A stretch of DNA of 64,000 bases, taken from contig OU612067.1 of assembly GCA_914767715.1 (NCBI GenBank), positions 15,939,001 to 16,003,000 on the forward strand, written 5' to 3'. Of this stretch, positions 23,001 to 34,839 are shown in pieces. A program made the translations under genes and the position numbers. This stretch comes from Membranipora membranacea. Taxonomy: Eukaryota; Bryozoa; Gymnolaemata; Cheilostomatida; Membraniporidae. The stretch's first letter is position 1, and each line of letters starts with the position of its first letter. Under the pieces are notes generated by a model. That model was not told the DNA's origin and did no database searches. It saw nothing but the letters and a program-made list of their open reading frames with translations.

Positions 23001-26000
23001 TTTTTGTTGAAGCTCCATTGTTATTGGCGAGTCTGCCATTTGTAATTTCCTGCAGAGGATCAAGTGAATCTTGTCTTATTGAAGGTGATGTTGTCACTTC
23101 ATACATTGATTTGTCCTGGCGAGCATTTAGCCAGAGTATACTGGTTGTTTTATTACTATTCGTGCTACCTTTTGATTAAATCCGATATTTTATAACTGCA
23201 GTCATATTTATCCTCATTACCCATAATTATATTTTAATATTGAAATTTAGACGGTCATTTTGACTTTCAGAATACGGGCAACCACTCGTTCGTGACTCAA
23301 CCACATGTTTACTTTGCACAATGTTTGACTGCCCCCTTGAGTTTTTGTTGACAAAACAACAAAAACTAAAGGGGGGCAGTCAAACATTGCCAAAGTCCCA
23401 GGTTTTAAAGTAGACCTGTGCAATCACCAGTGCTGAATGCTGAAATTGTTCTTAGCCAATGGATATATATGGCTGTAATTTACCATTTGTGAATGCTACT
23501 GAACTGACCAGGTAATAAATCTGAGTTGTGTTTAGCTTTTATAACCTGGCTATTTGTATGTGTGGTAGACTCCCATTTTTGTAAGTTTTTTGGGTCAGTC
23601 GATTGCGGTGTCTATCTGGCAGTTTACAGCTATATTCTTTTTTTATGATTTGCTGGTAACTTGAGACTTAAAATATCATACCTCAAAACCCGTTGTAATT
23701 CATCTGTAGAGCCCTAAATTACTCTCTAGGCTTCTGCGTCCGGGGCGCTGCCCCGAACCCCAGTAAAGGCACAGTATCTGGTTTATAAAACTCCCAGGTT
23801 GAGAGCCCTGGTTAAGAGTGCTAACCATTACACATTATATAATAACATCATTACATACACACCATTACACAAAATAGAACCAAAATTTACCTTGTGTCAA
23901 ACCAATCAAAGCGATAATTATAGTATTAATATTTGAAATGGAAATTTATAACAAACACAAGAAGTGTGCAGGACGGGACCTCACACTCCTGTAATTAATA
24001 TTAAAGTTACGAGAGTGTGATTTTTCGTCCCTCACGCTTTCAAGTACCTTGGAAGCACTGTAGCTGACAATGTAAAGCTAGATAATGAAATCTTCGTGAG
24101 AATAGGAAATGCTAATGCAGTGCATGGAAACTTGCGCGAAAGACTCTGGAACAACCGCCATGTCTTAATCAAAGTTAAGTGTCAAGTGTGGGCTACTGTG
24201 CTAGCTGCCTTACTATATGGTGCTGATACTTGGAATGTATACAGTGTGCAGACTGACCGGCTGCAAGCGTATGTGATGAGACATCCACGATCAATCATGG
24301 GTATCTCATGGAGAGACAAGATCACAAATGTTTAGGTACTAAAGAGAGCAGGGTTGCCGTCCCTAAAGTCCATACTCATTCAGATGAATCTGAGATGGCT
24401 TGGCCATGTAGAAAGGATGGACCATAACCGCCTACCTCAACAACTACTCTACTCCCAGCTGAAGGAGGGAAGACGTAATCAAGGGAGGCCCAGGTCGATG
24501 TTCAAAGATACTGTGAAGAGGAATATGAAGAAGCTGGACATCGGCAGAGCAAATTGGCAAAAAGAATGCTAGAAATAGAGACGGCTGGAGATGTTTGATC
24601 AGACCGAAATGAAGACAGTCATTGTCGTATCGACAGACTATTTCTGCCTATGTTATGAACATTACCATCAAAATTACGAAATGATCATTGTGGCAAAGTA
24701 AATAGAAAGTAAGCGTGACTGCCCAGCATAGTATCAATTACTGCATTTAAAATCTTTGATAGTAGCAAGTACAAGAATAGTACAACTCATTTCTCATAAA
24801 TTCATCAAACCTTTGCTTGGTCATAGTGGGAGTTGTCTGTGCATGTTTTAAGACAGGACAACTCGGGTAATAAATGATACAAAGTACAACCTCAAACCTT
24901 TCCCCAAGTTTCATGATAATTACCTTTGACATGTTTTGATATCATAAATAAGTAGAATACCTGATCACCGTCTTGTTTCTGACATGCTTTGCGACTAAGA
25001 TAGAGGTGCTTATGATGAAGCCTATCCAACCGACACAACAAACTGTTATGACAACTGTGGTATTGAGAGATACTCCGGTATCCTCTTCTTCCATTGCAGA
25101 TTTGTCAGTTGGTCTTTTGCCACCTAAAATTGAATGGATTTGGGATTTGAGTAAGCTTATAGCTTTGTACGGTAAAGTATCAAATATTTGCCTTTTATTT
25201 GGCCTGTGCTGGATCCTTGGCTAGATGGTGTTCAGCAATTAAATCTCTTTTAAAAACAATGCCAACTTTTAAATGTTTGAAGTTTGAATACCAGGAATCG
25301 GTTTCTTCCAAGCGCCCTTTTAACATGGAAAGTAAACTAATTATCTGAACACAATGTAAAGTTAGACTGCAAAGATCAAACACCTACCTTTTGATGTAGA
25401 TGAGTATCTGGGCGTCCCGGTCATTATCTGATTTCTGACCGATGTTCGAGTGCTTGTAATTGTTGAAGGTTGTTGTGGTGTAGTTTTGATGGTTGTTGAA
25501 GTTGTAGAAGGGATCGGAATAACTGCAAGATAGACTATATGTTATATCGATGTCTATGGTCTTGAGCTGCCCAAGATTGCCTTTTGTCCACACATGTGGT
25601 ATCAACTTTACATAATTCCCAACCTATTGTACCCAATGCAGCCTCCGGAAATCACAATAAATTTGCTTTTTGTACAGCATTTGAACATTGTAAATTTTGA
25701 TGAATAGTATCACACACAAAAATTCATCCTGCTACAACAGGATTGAGACATTGATGAAAATGCTATGAATTATTTATCCATTAATTGACTTACCTTCATA
25801 GCTTAGCTTGAATCCATCGTCTCTGGTCCCAGGTCTACTGTCTGTAACAAACTTGAATTTTACTTGATCTCGTTTGACTGTCAATGTGATGTCTTGTCCA
25901 AGTGGAGGGGAACTGTCTGTGTCACTGCAAAACTTCGCATCATCATCTGATATTTGTGATTCAATGTTGAGAATTGATATGATACCAAGGCCTGATATTT

Positions 26001-26498
26001 GAAGATAGTCTTTCAAACAACAACAGGCTTCAGCGCTTTGGTATATCTCAAAACCACTAAAGCTTATGACAACCCGCTGGTCCGCTTTCAAACCCGTCAA
26101 AGTTACTGATGAGTCTATGTTGTTAGCATATTTGTTATCACCGTAACTCAAATGGCTGATAAGGTTACCCTGAGGATAAAACTCAGTGTTGATTCTTCCA
26201 TTTCTGTTGCCACCCAGATATAAAGCTGTATCTATACATAAAAGTAAGATAAAAAGTTAGGATATACCATACCTTCATTAGGCATTGTATCCATTCGCTT
26301 TGATTTATCATTGCAAGGATTGGTATGATGGTAAAAATAAAAACAATTACAACTATTTAATATGAAATATTTAAATATCCTGATGCTGATAGAAAATAAA
26401 GCAAGTATGAAGTATTTTTTATGGTCTTACTGCCTTTGCCCGGCTATGCAGAGCTGAAGTAACAAAAAGTGCGAAGACAATGTATGTAAATGCCTCAT
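20065..26498 (-). CDS. Gene E: CUB receptor with Thr stalk, TM and ITIM-like tail
   Basis: Exons on the minus strand: leader from ATG 26498 to about 26431 (frame to next exon unresolved), CUB 26231-25794, stalk 25522-25388 (VIPIPSTTSTT), membrane helix 25123-24961 (TTVVITVCCVGWIGFIISTS), 21335-21274, and tail 20264-20065. From the CUB exon onward the phases agree. CUB landmarks are LYLGGNRNGRIN, LSYGDNKYANNIDSSVTL, DYLQISG and DDGFKLSYEG. The tail contains IDYEEVGLEL (fits the ITIM consensus), TYENT (YxN, a Grb2-type site), DYEMV and HLYTSL, closely matching the gene C tail but not that of gene D. Its long intron carries a split LINE and another intron carries a foldback element. The homologue of the gene D leader frame lacks an ATG, so the start is the weakest part. 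Probable signalling receptor. Confidence 0.75.
20565..21112. repeat. Foldback element of about 545 bp in gene E intron
   Basis: Two arms of about 240 bp are imperfect reverse complements around a centre near 20838. Paired landmarks are AGGACATTATTGAA (20675) with TTCAATAATGTCCT (about 20992), AGTATGTTATCTCCCCTGT with ACAGGGGAAATAACATACT, and AAGCTTTGCCATTG with CAATGGCAAAACTTTG. No coding content; probably a foldback MITE. Confidence 0.75.
21601..22150 (+). mobile_element. LINE fragment (5' part of a split copy)
   Basis: Decayed reverse-transcriptase coding sequence: HQDWFDEHDVSLQ and EERDKARQASF, then the catalytic box LLFADDSTLVADD, ending NFIGEPLEQCKTF. A deletion and stops separate the two parts. 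It continues at 24042 after an insertion and lies in the long intron of gene E in the opposite orientation. Confidence 0.8.
22151..24041. mobile_element. 1.9-kb insertion within the LINE
   Basis: Splits the RT reading frame between CKTF and KYLGS. An 8-bp repeat AAGTACCT flanks it (22143-22150 and 24042-24049). It has no ORF of note, is AT-rich, and contains a strong hairpin at 23319-23389. I could not match its ends as inverted repeats, so the class is unknown. Confidence 0.5.
23319..23389. repeat. Hairpin with 32-bp arms
   Basis: Arms 23319-23350 and 23357-23389 pair almost perfectly (GTTTGACTGCCCCCTT with AAGGGGGGCAGTCAAAC) around a loop of about six bases. It lies inside the insertion that splits the LINE. 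Confidence 0.85.
24042..24650 (+). mobile_element. LINE fragment (3' part of the split copy)
   Basis: Continues the RT C-terminal region with FKYLGSTVADN, LLYGADTWNVYS, LKRAG(L/M)PSLKS, LRWLGHVERMDHNRLP and NQGRPRSMFKD. These are landmarks of non-LTR retrotransposon polyproteins. One in-frame stop near 24333 shows that the copy is dead. Confidence 0.8.
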
Positions 26499-29299
26499 CT
26501 TGCGATTATAATTTCACAAACGGATGAAAAATAGAGGTTATAAATCCAATACACTGGCTACGATGCTCTCAGACAGACTTCCTTCATCTAAAACATTGTG
26601 TCTGCTAACACTTGTCAGCACAAGCTTTCAGGTAATGAGTGATGTTTTCTTTTGAGATCAATCACTTACTTGGATCTCACGCCGTGTTCTTAGTATTGAA
26701 AAAAACGTGATAGCCTTCGTCTCTGCTAACGCTATTTTACTTACTTCTTCTATGGATGCGATTCAGGGCATTATTCATAAATACATTAATTTCAACAGCG
26801 AATAGCTAACTTGCCTTTACATTCAATTCAAAGGCAAATGAAAGACTTTTGTTTCTTGATTGGATCTCACATTTTATTTTTGACTGTGTTGCCAAAATAT
26901 TTTTGACATGAGCTGCCAGACATACTTTCTAAGATTAATGATACCGCGGGACTTCAGACTCCAGGTGAATAAATCTAGACTTCATAAATCCTCTACTGAT
27001 TGACATTGCCTCAGTTTCTACCCCAACCTGAGTAAAAAATTTGCATTGGAAAGAGGTCCAGAACATTGGACAGATTCAAAATAACCTCAATTGAATCAGG
27101 GTCAGTATTGCTGTATATCTCGGTATTCTCAGTATAGACCCCACACCAAGGCAAGCAAACCAATTATCACCGCTATGCCACCAATCAGGTCAGTGCTACA
27201 AACACACAGCAATTACACCACCCCAAAGGCAACGTACCCAAGCACACTTCCTCACATTATGTATGGTATCTACTTTGTACGGGCAAGTTGAAAAATGTTT
27301 GCACATTTAAGCTCTCGCTATCCCTATTCTGAAATATTTTTTCGCAAACGGCGAACTAATATTAAGGCGGAATTTCCTGATTAGAGATTATTACATCATA
27401 AAGGTCTATTGACAAAGAGATGGGGTTCAAAGTAGCCTTTTAAAAGAGTCGACGCGTCAATGGTTTCATCTGCTCGGTAAACAAAACTGGCTGGCTAGGA
27501 GTAGTCCAATATGAGGTGAGTTTATCTGCATTTAGCGGCAGTCCAACTAACCTCTATACTGCAATTAATCCTGCTGATCCACTTTACCTCAATCCTCTCA
27601 GAATCTGGTCTTCCAAATGCACCAAATCTTAAAGTTTTGGAGACCCTGCTTGTTATGATTTATTCTAGGAGATAGAGAATGGCCAGAATTGGTCGAAGAT
27701 TGAAAAAGAATTAAACCACTTCAAAGAGTTATTCCCTCATGAAAATAGGTGGATAGATCCAGGCACCAAATTCCTGGGCCCAGGGAGCTTGTGTAAACTC
27801 CCAGTTGTTATCACCGAGCAGCTGCAGATGTAGATTTAGGATGCTCAGATATCCTGAGTTTTATGAATGTTCATATCTGCCCTAGACAGAAAATTGCTTT
27901 ACTCTTGATATCCAATATAACAATATATATATTTTTGGACATATGCGCAACACATGTCATGTTATATTAGGAATTCAAGGAGGATGTAGTGTTATTATAC
28001 CGCTGAGGTATATATAAATTCTATATCAATATATTATTATTATTATACATCATATTGTGGCCTTGAAATTAAGCAGTTTTCTCAAATCAATTCATTTCCC
28101 TAAAGCACTAACTAGTCATGCTTTCACTTTTCCTTTATCATTCCAGTTGATCGGTTCATGAAGCAACAAATTGTTCATCTTTCTTTCTTTCGTTAGTACA
28201 AGTCACAAGTGTGGTATCACACCTCATACTTTAATAGCTAACATCAGGCTTTCATCCTGACAAGAGGTGAGTTCACTGTTTCTGTGATTTTGAAGGTTGT
28301 TGACAGTATTGGCTGGAATTGATTGCGGAACATGCAGGCAGTCCTTACAGTTTCACTGGATATACTCCCTGAATGAGAAATTCATGTTATCCAGGCTATG
28401 ACAAGCTGGTTAATCCTAACCAAGCTAATTTCTTTCCTACCTGGTTCATAGCGTATAACGCCTCTTGCCAATGGTTTATCTGAAAGTTTTGTGCAATCAG
28501 GTATCAGCTAAATTTGCCAGGACAGGTTTACGATTGTTCACCACATAAATATAGCCAGAATTGAACTCTACAAGGACAGAATCGATGGCACTTTTTTCCA
28601 CAAATCAGATTTTATAGTGTTTTATTTCTTAGTTTCCTTCACAAATTCGCAGTTAAAGCAATGTAGAATGTAGACAGCTTTGCTATCAGCAAGAGCTATT
28701 TTCATGTTCTCCTCCCGTATAATGCACTCGAGAAATAACCCCCCAGAATTTCAGATTAAGAATTAATTTATTTCATACTGTGCCTTGTTTATTCTTACAA
28801 ACGATAATGGACGCACTCATATGATACAGTGAAATAGCCTCAATTTTACCTTTAATTGTCTTCGGGAGATTAAAAACATGCGCATGGTTTCGTCATCTTA
28901 ATTTGTCTATTCTATGATATGGCTCAAACAAAAGCTTAGGCAAATAGGAAAAGCTGCAGCATATAGAATAAGAAATTGAGTAATGCTGAAGCAGATAAGC
29001 AATGGTAATATCAAAAGGTTAGTAATATCATGTTGATGGCCGGTAAAATCTGGTTAGAATTCTCAGACATTAGACCTTTACTGAATATCTTGCCATGCAA
29101 ACTGCTTCCAGGGGATCTAACTCCAGTAAATATTGTATCGACCACGTTTGTCATAGATGCTATTAGGACTTCATTGCCAAGTCACTTATTGAGAAGACGT
29201 GAAATAAACTGTTGTCTTTAGTGAAGACTAAAACAAACATTATGCATGATCGAGTTAGAACTAAAAAAAAAATAAAAAGCTCATCACCAGAAAATTTCT
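26499..29299. other. Intergenic region between genes E and C
   Basis: No gene seen. It holds the gene E upstream block shared with gene D (about 26530-26850) and copy 2 of the gene B upstream block (27357-28340). The remainder, to 29.3 kb, has no recognisable feature. Confidence 0.45.
27357..28340 (+). repeat. Duplicated receptor-upstream block, copy 2
   Basis: Related along its length to the block upstream of gene B (4147-5400) and in part to 38930-39180, but with no receptor exon 1 downstream. Likely the remains of a lost or moved receptor gene. Confidence 0.55.
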
Positions 29300-32200
29300 C
29301 TAACTATTTAGGGAAGTATATACATGGTTGTCTTCTCCTACTCCACATTGATTCACCATCTCATACTCCGCACCTCTAGACTGATTATTACCAGCCATCC
29401 TTGTACCAGAGTTCTCATACATGTCAGATCCGGCGTTGACTTGATTGAGATCTAAGCCCACCTCTTCGTAGTCCATAGGATTGTTTAATCGAGCTTTAAG
29501 AAATAGAACATCACAAAGTGATTCACATTATTCCACACATTTTCTGTACAAATTTATTAAGATCTAACTAGCAATCGATTTATTTTGCCTTCCCTAATAA
29601 TGGTGCATTTGTGTTTCCGTTTTACTCACCACAACTTTTTCATTGTTGAAAATTATATTCATTTTTTGTGTTTTAAATAACCATCATGTCAAATTTGTGT
29701 TGCATTGAATAACATGCGGAGATAAAGTGCTCATAGCCTGTAGCCAGTTGCTTTGCCCTTCGATAAAATGTCTCAATGTGAAACCTTAACCGTGTAAAAG
29801 TATATCATGTATGGATTTGAATTGATGCTAAGTTCATACCGTTAGTGGCGCTTCTTTCCGTAACAATTTGCTGATTTTTCTCAGATGCAGTCAATCTAAA
29901 ATTAAAACATTTGAGTTATAAGGGATAGATTTAATGATTGGACATATGATGAGCCTTGATACCACCGTGATGATGGAAATATCAACCATTACTAATATTA
30001 CAGCCATGGTATCTCTTTACCTTTGGTTTTCCATAGACAACTTTCTGCTTCTGATCACAAAGAAAACCAGCCCACCAATCAGAAGTATGCAGACAACTCC
30101 GAGGACTGACCCCACGATGACTATCTTCTTTTGTTGATCACCTACAATACCAGGAGAATTATCACTTGTTCAAATAACTGATTGATTGACTGAATTGTTA
30201 ACTTAATTATGAATGTGTAAAAATATATACTGTACTTTATATAGCAAGAATCAAGATGTATGGACACAAGGAACATCTGATATCCTTCAATATAGACCAA
30301 ACCGACCGTAGTAAAGCAAGCTTTGTCATGTTTCTCCAGTTCATTTTAAGAATACACCAGAGGCAAAACTCAAGAATTTTTGTTCACAGTTTGTGAAAGG
30401 AGTTATCCCCCTCTTGACCACGGGGGCACAACTCAAATATTTTGATGCAATACCAACTCTGCAATTTACTTGCAAAATTATCCCTTTTATTTGGTACTTA
30501 ACTCAACTTACTCACCTTTAGGATTCTCAGTTGTTGGCTGATGCTGCTGTACAGCTGAAACAGCAAAATAATTCATTCCATAATTCATTCAATCAATTTA
30601 TACCTTCTATGGGACTGTGTGCCGGTGCAGTATTGATGCATAAAAGAACAGAAGCACAGTTTTTCTTATAGAGGCAGGTGCACACTTGGTTAATTGGAAG
30701 AATGACAAATATAAGCTTTGAATTAGGTAACTGCAAAATTATACAGTCAGAATGTGGACTGAAGTGTATGAGTGTGTATTTAGCGATTGCCAACAGACAG
30801 GGCTGAGCAAATTTCTCTTTATGAGCGTCTATCAAGATAACATATTTTTGTCTGAATTGGAGACTTGACTGTTTGTAAAACTTAGTGGAGCAATATGATT
30901 ATTATATGACAATAGTCAAACAAGGGCCGTACAAGTTGTTGCGCATAATCTTTCAGCTATCAGTAAAACATATAGACTAACCAGATATCTGTTCACATCT
31001 CACTTCCCGATCATCCGAGTTAGGATGGTTTGAAAGCATGATATTCCAGCTTCCAGCCGCAGAACAAATTATACTTATTTCCGTGTCACCATTTAGCAGC
31101 TGATAGCCAGGATTACAGCTTATGTTTAGTACAGTGAGGTAAGTGAGGGAAGTTAGTGAAGAGCTTGATGCATTGGCGTTGATAAATTCAGGCAGATCAC
31201 ATTGCACTAAAAAAAGAAATGAAAGCAATTGTCCATAGCATGCTAGAAGGTGTTGTTAGTGATTAGACTGTTAAAGGGTAGGTGTGTCTATCAAACAGTT
31301 GATTCCCTCGCTCATCAGATGTCCACGTTTAATTTCTAAATGTCCATAAGAACAGAGGTCTAGCAGTTTATTATCTGAACTGAACCTATGTCAACCAATT
31401 GAATAAAAGCGGGAATCAACTTTGTTCAGATCCATTGTAACAAATTTATTTTCACCCCAGCCTATAGGCGATATTTGCTAAGTTTCATAACTAACCTTCC
31501 TCACACAGCTGAGAAGCTGACCAGGTTTTATCACTCTTACATGTTACATCCTCCATCAGCTTAGTGAAACCCTCATCACATTCAAAATCTACTGACTCCA
31601 TGTAATCTACTGTTTCTCTAGGAGTTGATATCGTAACATTAGCCTGGGCTGAGAGCTCTGATACATTGCACTGTACTGTAGAGTAATATCAGATATAGAC
31701 ACATTAGCGTAAATATTTAGGAAGTAGAATCTTGTAAGTTGATAGTGAATGCGGAAGTACAGAGTGAGGACTATTGTGGAAGGTCCTCGCTAGGTAGGTA
31801 GTATTGTATGTAGCGTTCTATGCTGGCAGTAAGTGCCTAGATATTAAAGTTGCAAGAAAAGCTTTTGCAAAAAAACTTAGATTGTATATTCCTCATTAAG
31901 TGCGCGGAATTCTCACCGGGTGTACAACTAAAAGTATCCTGTAAATTTGTATCATTCCATGTCCAGGGTATTGTCTCATTATCTGTAGAACTGCAGGACA
32001 CTAGAGTAGAATTTGTACCATAATGAGGCTCATATCCTTCTTTACAGGTGTACTCCATAGTTCTGTTCAGAGTCACCACAGTAGGTATTGAGTTTGCAAT
32101 GGTGACTGGGTCAACAACACACCAAGATACTGGAACACAAAAAGAAACATTTAGTTTGTCAGAATTTAGCAGATATTTTATTGTGGCATAAAAGTAACTT

Positions 32201-34464
32201 TGAGTTAGGTATTTGAAAGAAGCAGCAATCAGTACTCCTAAATAAATTCAAAGATAAATCTCACCTCACCGGGTAGCAAATTTAAGTTATGAAAGGGTAA
32301 CATCTGTATTGGTCGATACCAAAATAATTTTTAAACACATAATACCGTCAGTCTTTTTCATTTTCTATGTTTCTTTGATCAGACAATTTGTATGCCAATT
32401 GGTTATCACATCAACATATTGCACCAAATTGACAGCTTTTTTGAGAAGATCAATAATGTTTTGGTAAAAGATTGACTGATATTGTTTGTTAATGGTTTAA
32501 TTTGGAAAAACCTCCTCAAAGATGAGGCTTGCTGAATACCTGGTATACACTTGACACCATTAGTCCAGGAGGCATAACTTCCATTCTTCTGACAGTTGAT
32601 TGTTGACCCCCCTGTGAACTGGTAGTTTTCCATACATTGATAACCCACTGTAGTAGACCCTGGTAAATAAGGTGTCGTCACTTCTTCATATGTCGCATTT
32701 CTCACATCGGGAATATCTCCACATCTAATAACTAAATATTTCATTCACAGAAAAACTTTAGATTCTACACAAAATCATGTGTGATCCCCTTCTCATTCAA
32801 TGGCTAAAATCAGTGTCACCCCCTATGGCTGACACAACTGTGTTCTGATTTATTGATACAGTTTATTGTCAAATGTCAGATATTTGTTACCCAATCTATT
32901 AACATGTGCGCCAATTTTTTTATGTCGTACGGTGACAACAATTTTTCTGCACGTTGAAACTAAACTCCTCCCAAATGTATGTAAAATACCAAAACTATGC
33001 ATAGGGGTTGAGTGTATATTTATAAGAATATTCCTTTGCGCTCGATACATATAAATTCCTGTCATTCACTCTAGACTGATTCACTTACCTTCATATATTA
33101 ACAGAAATTGTGTAGATATGTAATCGTATTCATTATTGATACCCGGTGCATGGACATCAAACTCTCCTTTGTCATCAGTTAGTATCTCAACGATCCCAGA
33201 GGCAGAATTTACAGTCTTGTTTTGTTTTCCAAACAATACCTTAAGATTTGCTGGTATAAAGTTGCTGACACGACGTATTCGTACCGCTGAGTCTGGAGGT
33301 AACCCTGTCACAGTCACTACACATGATTGCTGGTCTATACTACCGCGATTTCCAGGTACCTTTGAGCTTATAATTCCTGACCATACTGATTCTGTCGCAC
33401 TGACCTGTGGCTGAGGTGTATAACCACATCGGAAAACTACAATGACATAACACAAAAGATAAACCTGGCAGTATATGGTTACAGCCATTGATGACCTTTT
33501 ATAGCCATATCATCTCAATCATTATGCTCAAATCCTAACTATCCTGAAGGAATATATAGTCCAATCAAGCAGTGAGTGATTTGGAAAGCAATGATCTGAG
33601 AGTGATTTGGGATGTTTTTAATCAAAACACCACCCAGATAATTCTTATTCATTCCCGTTTTGTATTGTTTAATATGGTGTCATCATCCTTACAGTGGCAT
33701 AATAACAGATGGAACACTTCTCACATTAGTTTATGGGATTTTTTTAATCAGATGAGATGATAAACTTATTTATTGCTTATTGTTCATTTATGGCATTGCA
33801 ATCATCCAAACTTCCAAAAAAGACCTGTGAATCTGCAAGTTCCAAAGAGACGATGGAGCCAATTTAAAAAAAAGTTATCCAGGAAGGACAGCTATTTATT
33901 TTAACCTAGAAACACAATCCCTGTGATATGATCCCATTTTTGGTCTTGAACTTTTAACTATAAGCTGATATTAATTTTTCGATCTGTGTCAGGATACTGA
34001 TCATCAAAATACATTGCAAATAGTTTCTAGACCCAAGAATGTTTAAAATCATCTAAATACTTCTATATTGAGTCACCTGTGTCATAGTACGAGATTTTGA
34101 AGTCTGCTGAGTCCGATGACGATTGAATTGGTCGTTCAGAGCCGGATAAGGTGGCGTCAAACTGGTCCGGTTTCACACAAAATGGATGGCCGTCTTCTGA
34201 GACTGTCCCAGAAGGGCACCCATCGGGATCAACTGTCTCTATTATCCCCTCAATAATCATATATGATGAGGATGGCGCTGGCAGCTGCAGCTCACAGCTT
34301 CTGATTGGCCCAACATTATCCTGTTTGTGAATTATTTGTCCAAATCTCTGTGGTAGAGCACCACCATGTGAGCAAAGTATCGCTGTAGGTACGTCTTGGC
34401 TTAATGCGATATTGAATGCTGTGAGGAGCAGATAGAGACAGCTACAGCTGACCAGACTTCTCAT
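29300..34464 (-). CDS. Gene C: two CUB-like domains, four sushi domains, TM, ITIM-like tail
   Basis: Complete ten-exon gene, 651 codons: 34464-34077, 33436-33089, 32731-32540, 32129-31917, 31675-31496, 31206-30982, 30554-30516, 30141-30021, 29895-29840, 29493-29300. All phases agree. The signal peptide (MRSLVSCSCLYLLLTAFNIALS) is followed by CUB-like 1 (ending ISYYDTG), CUB-like 2 (RCGYTPQPQ), four sushi domains, a short linker (VQQHQPTTENPKG), a membrane helix (IVIVGSVLGVVCILLIGGLV) and a tail. Tail motifs are MDYEEVGLDL, DMYENS (YxN), AEYEMV and HVYTSL, nearly the gene E set in the same order. The ectodomain follows genes A and B; the linker also matches gene A. Inferred role: cell-surface receptor signalling through SH2 proteins. 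A broken copy of its last exons is at 39.2-39.9 kb. Confidence 0.85.
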
Positions 34465-34839
34465 GTTGTTCTTTAAGGAATGGATAACTTATGTTTAGTA
34501 ACAGTCCATACAAATTGAGAGGCGGATATCGAATTTTGAGGACCAGCGGCAATTTAATCTTCCCTAGGGAAACTATCAAAAAGATAAGAGTATGTGAGAG
34601 TGTATAGTTGGCTTTTAGGATAGCTGTGTGTATTTCTTGTCAGCCTCCAGTGCATAGATTTGTATGTAATGATTATAAGAGGCTAGATTTCTCAAAGCTA
34701 GTAACCTGCCTTAAAATTTGGGTTAAGTCTTGAATGAAAATCGCTTCATCACCCGAAGATCCATGTAATGGATACATATCCTTGGGCAGTAGTCTGCAAA
34801 GTCTTTGGTTTGATCATGCACTAACATAATCAAGTCCTG

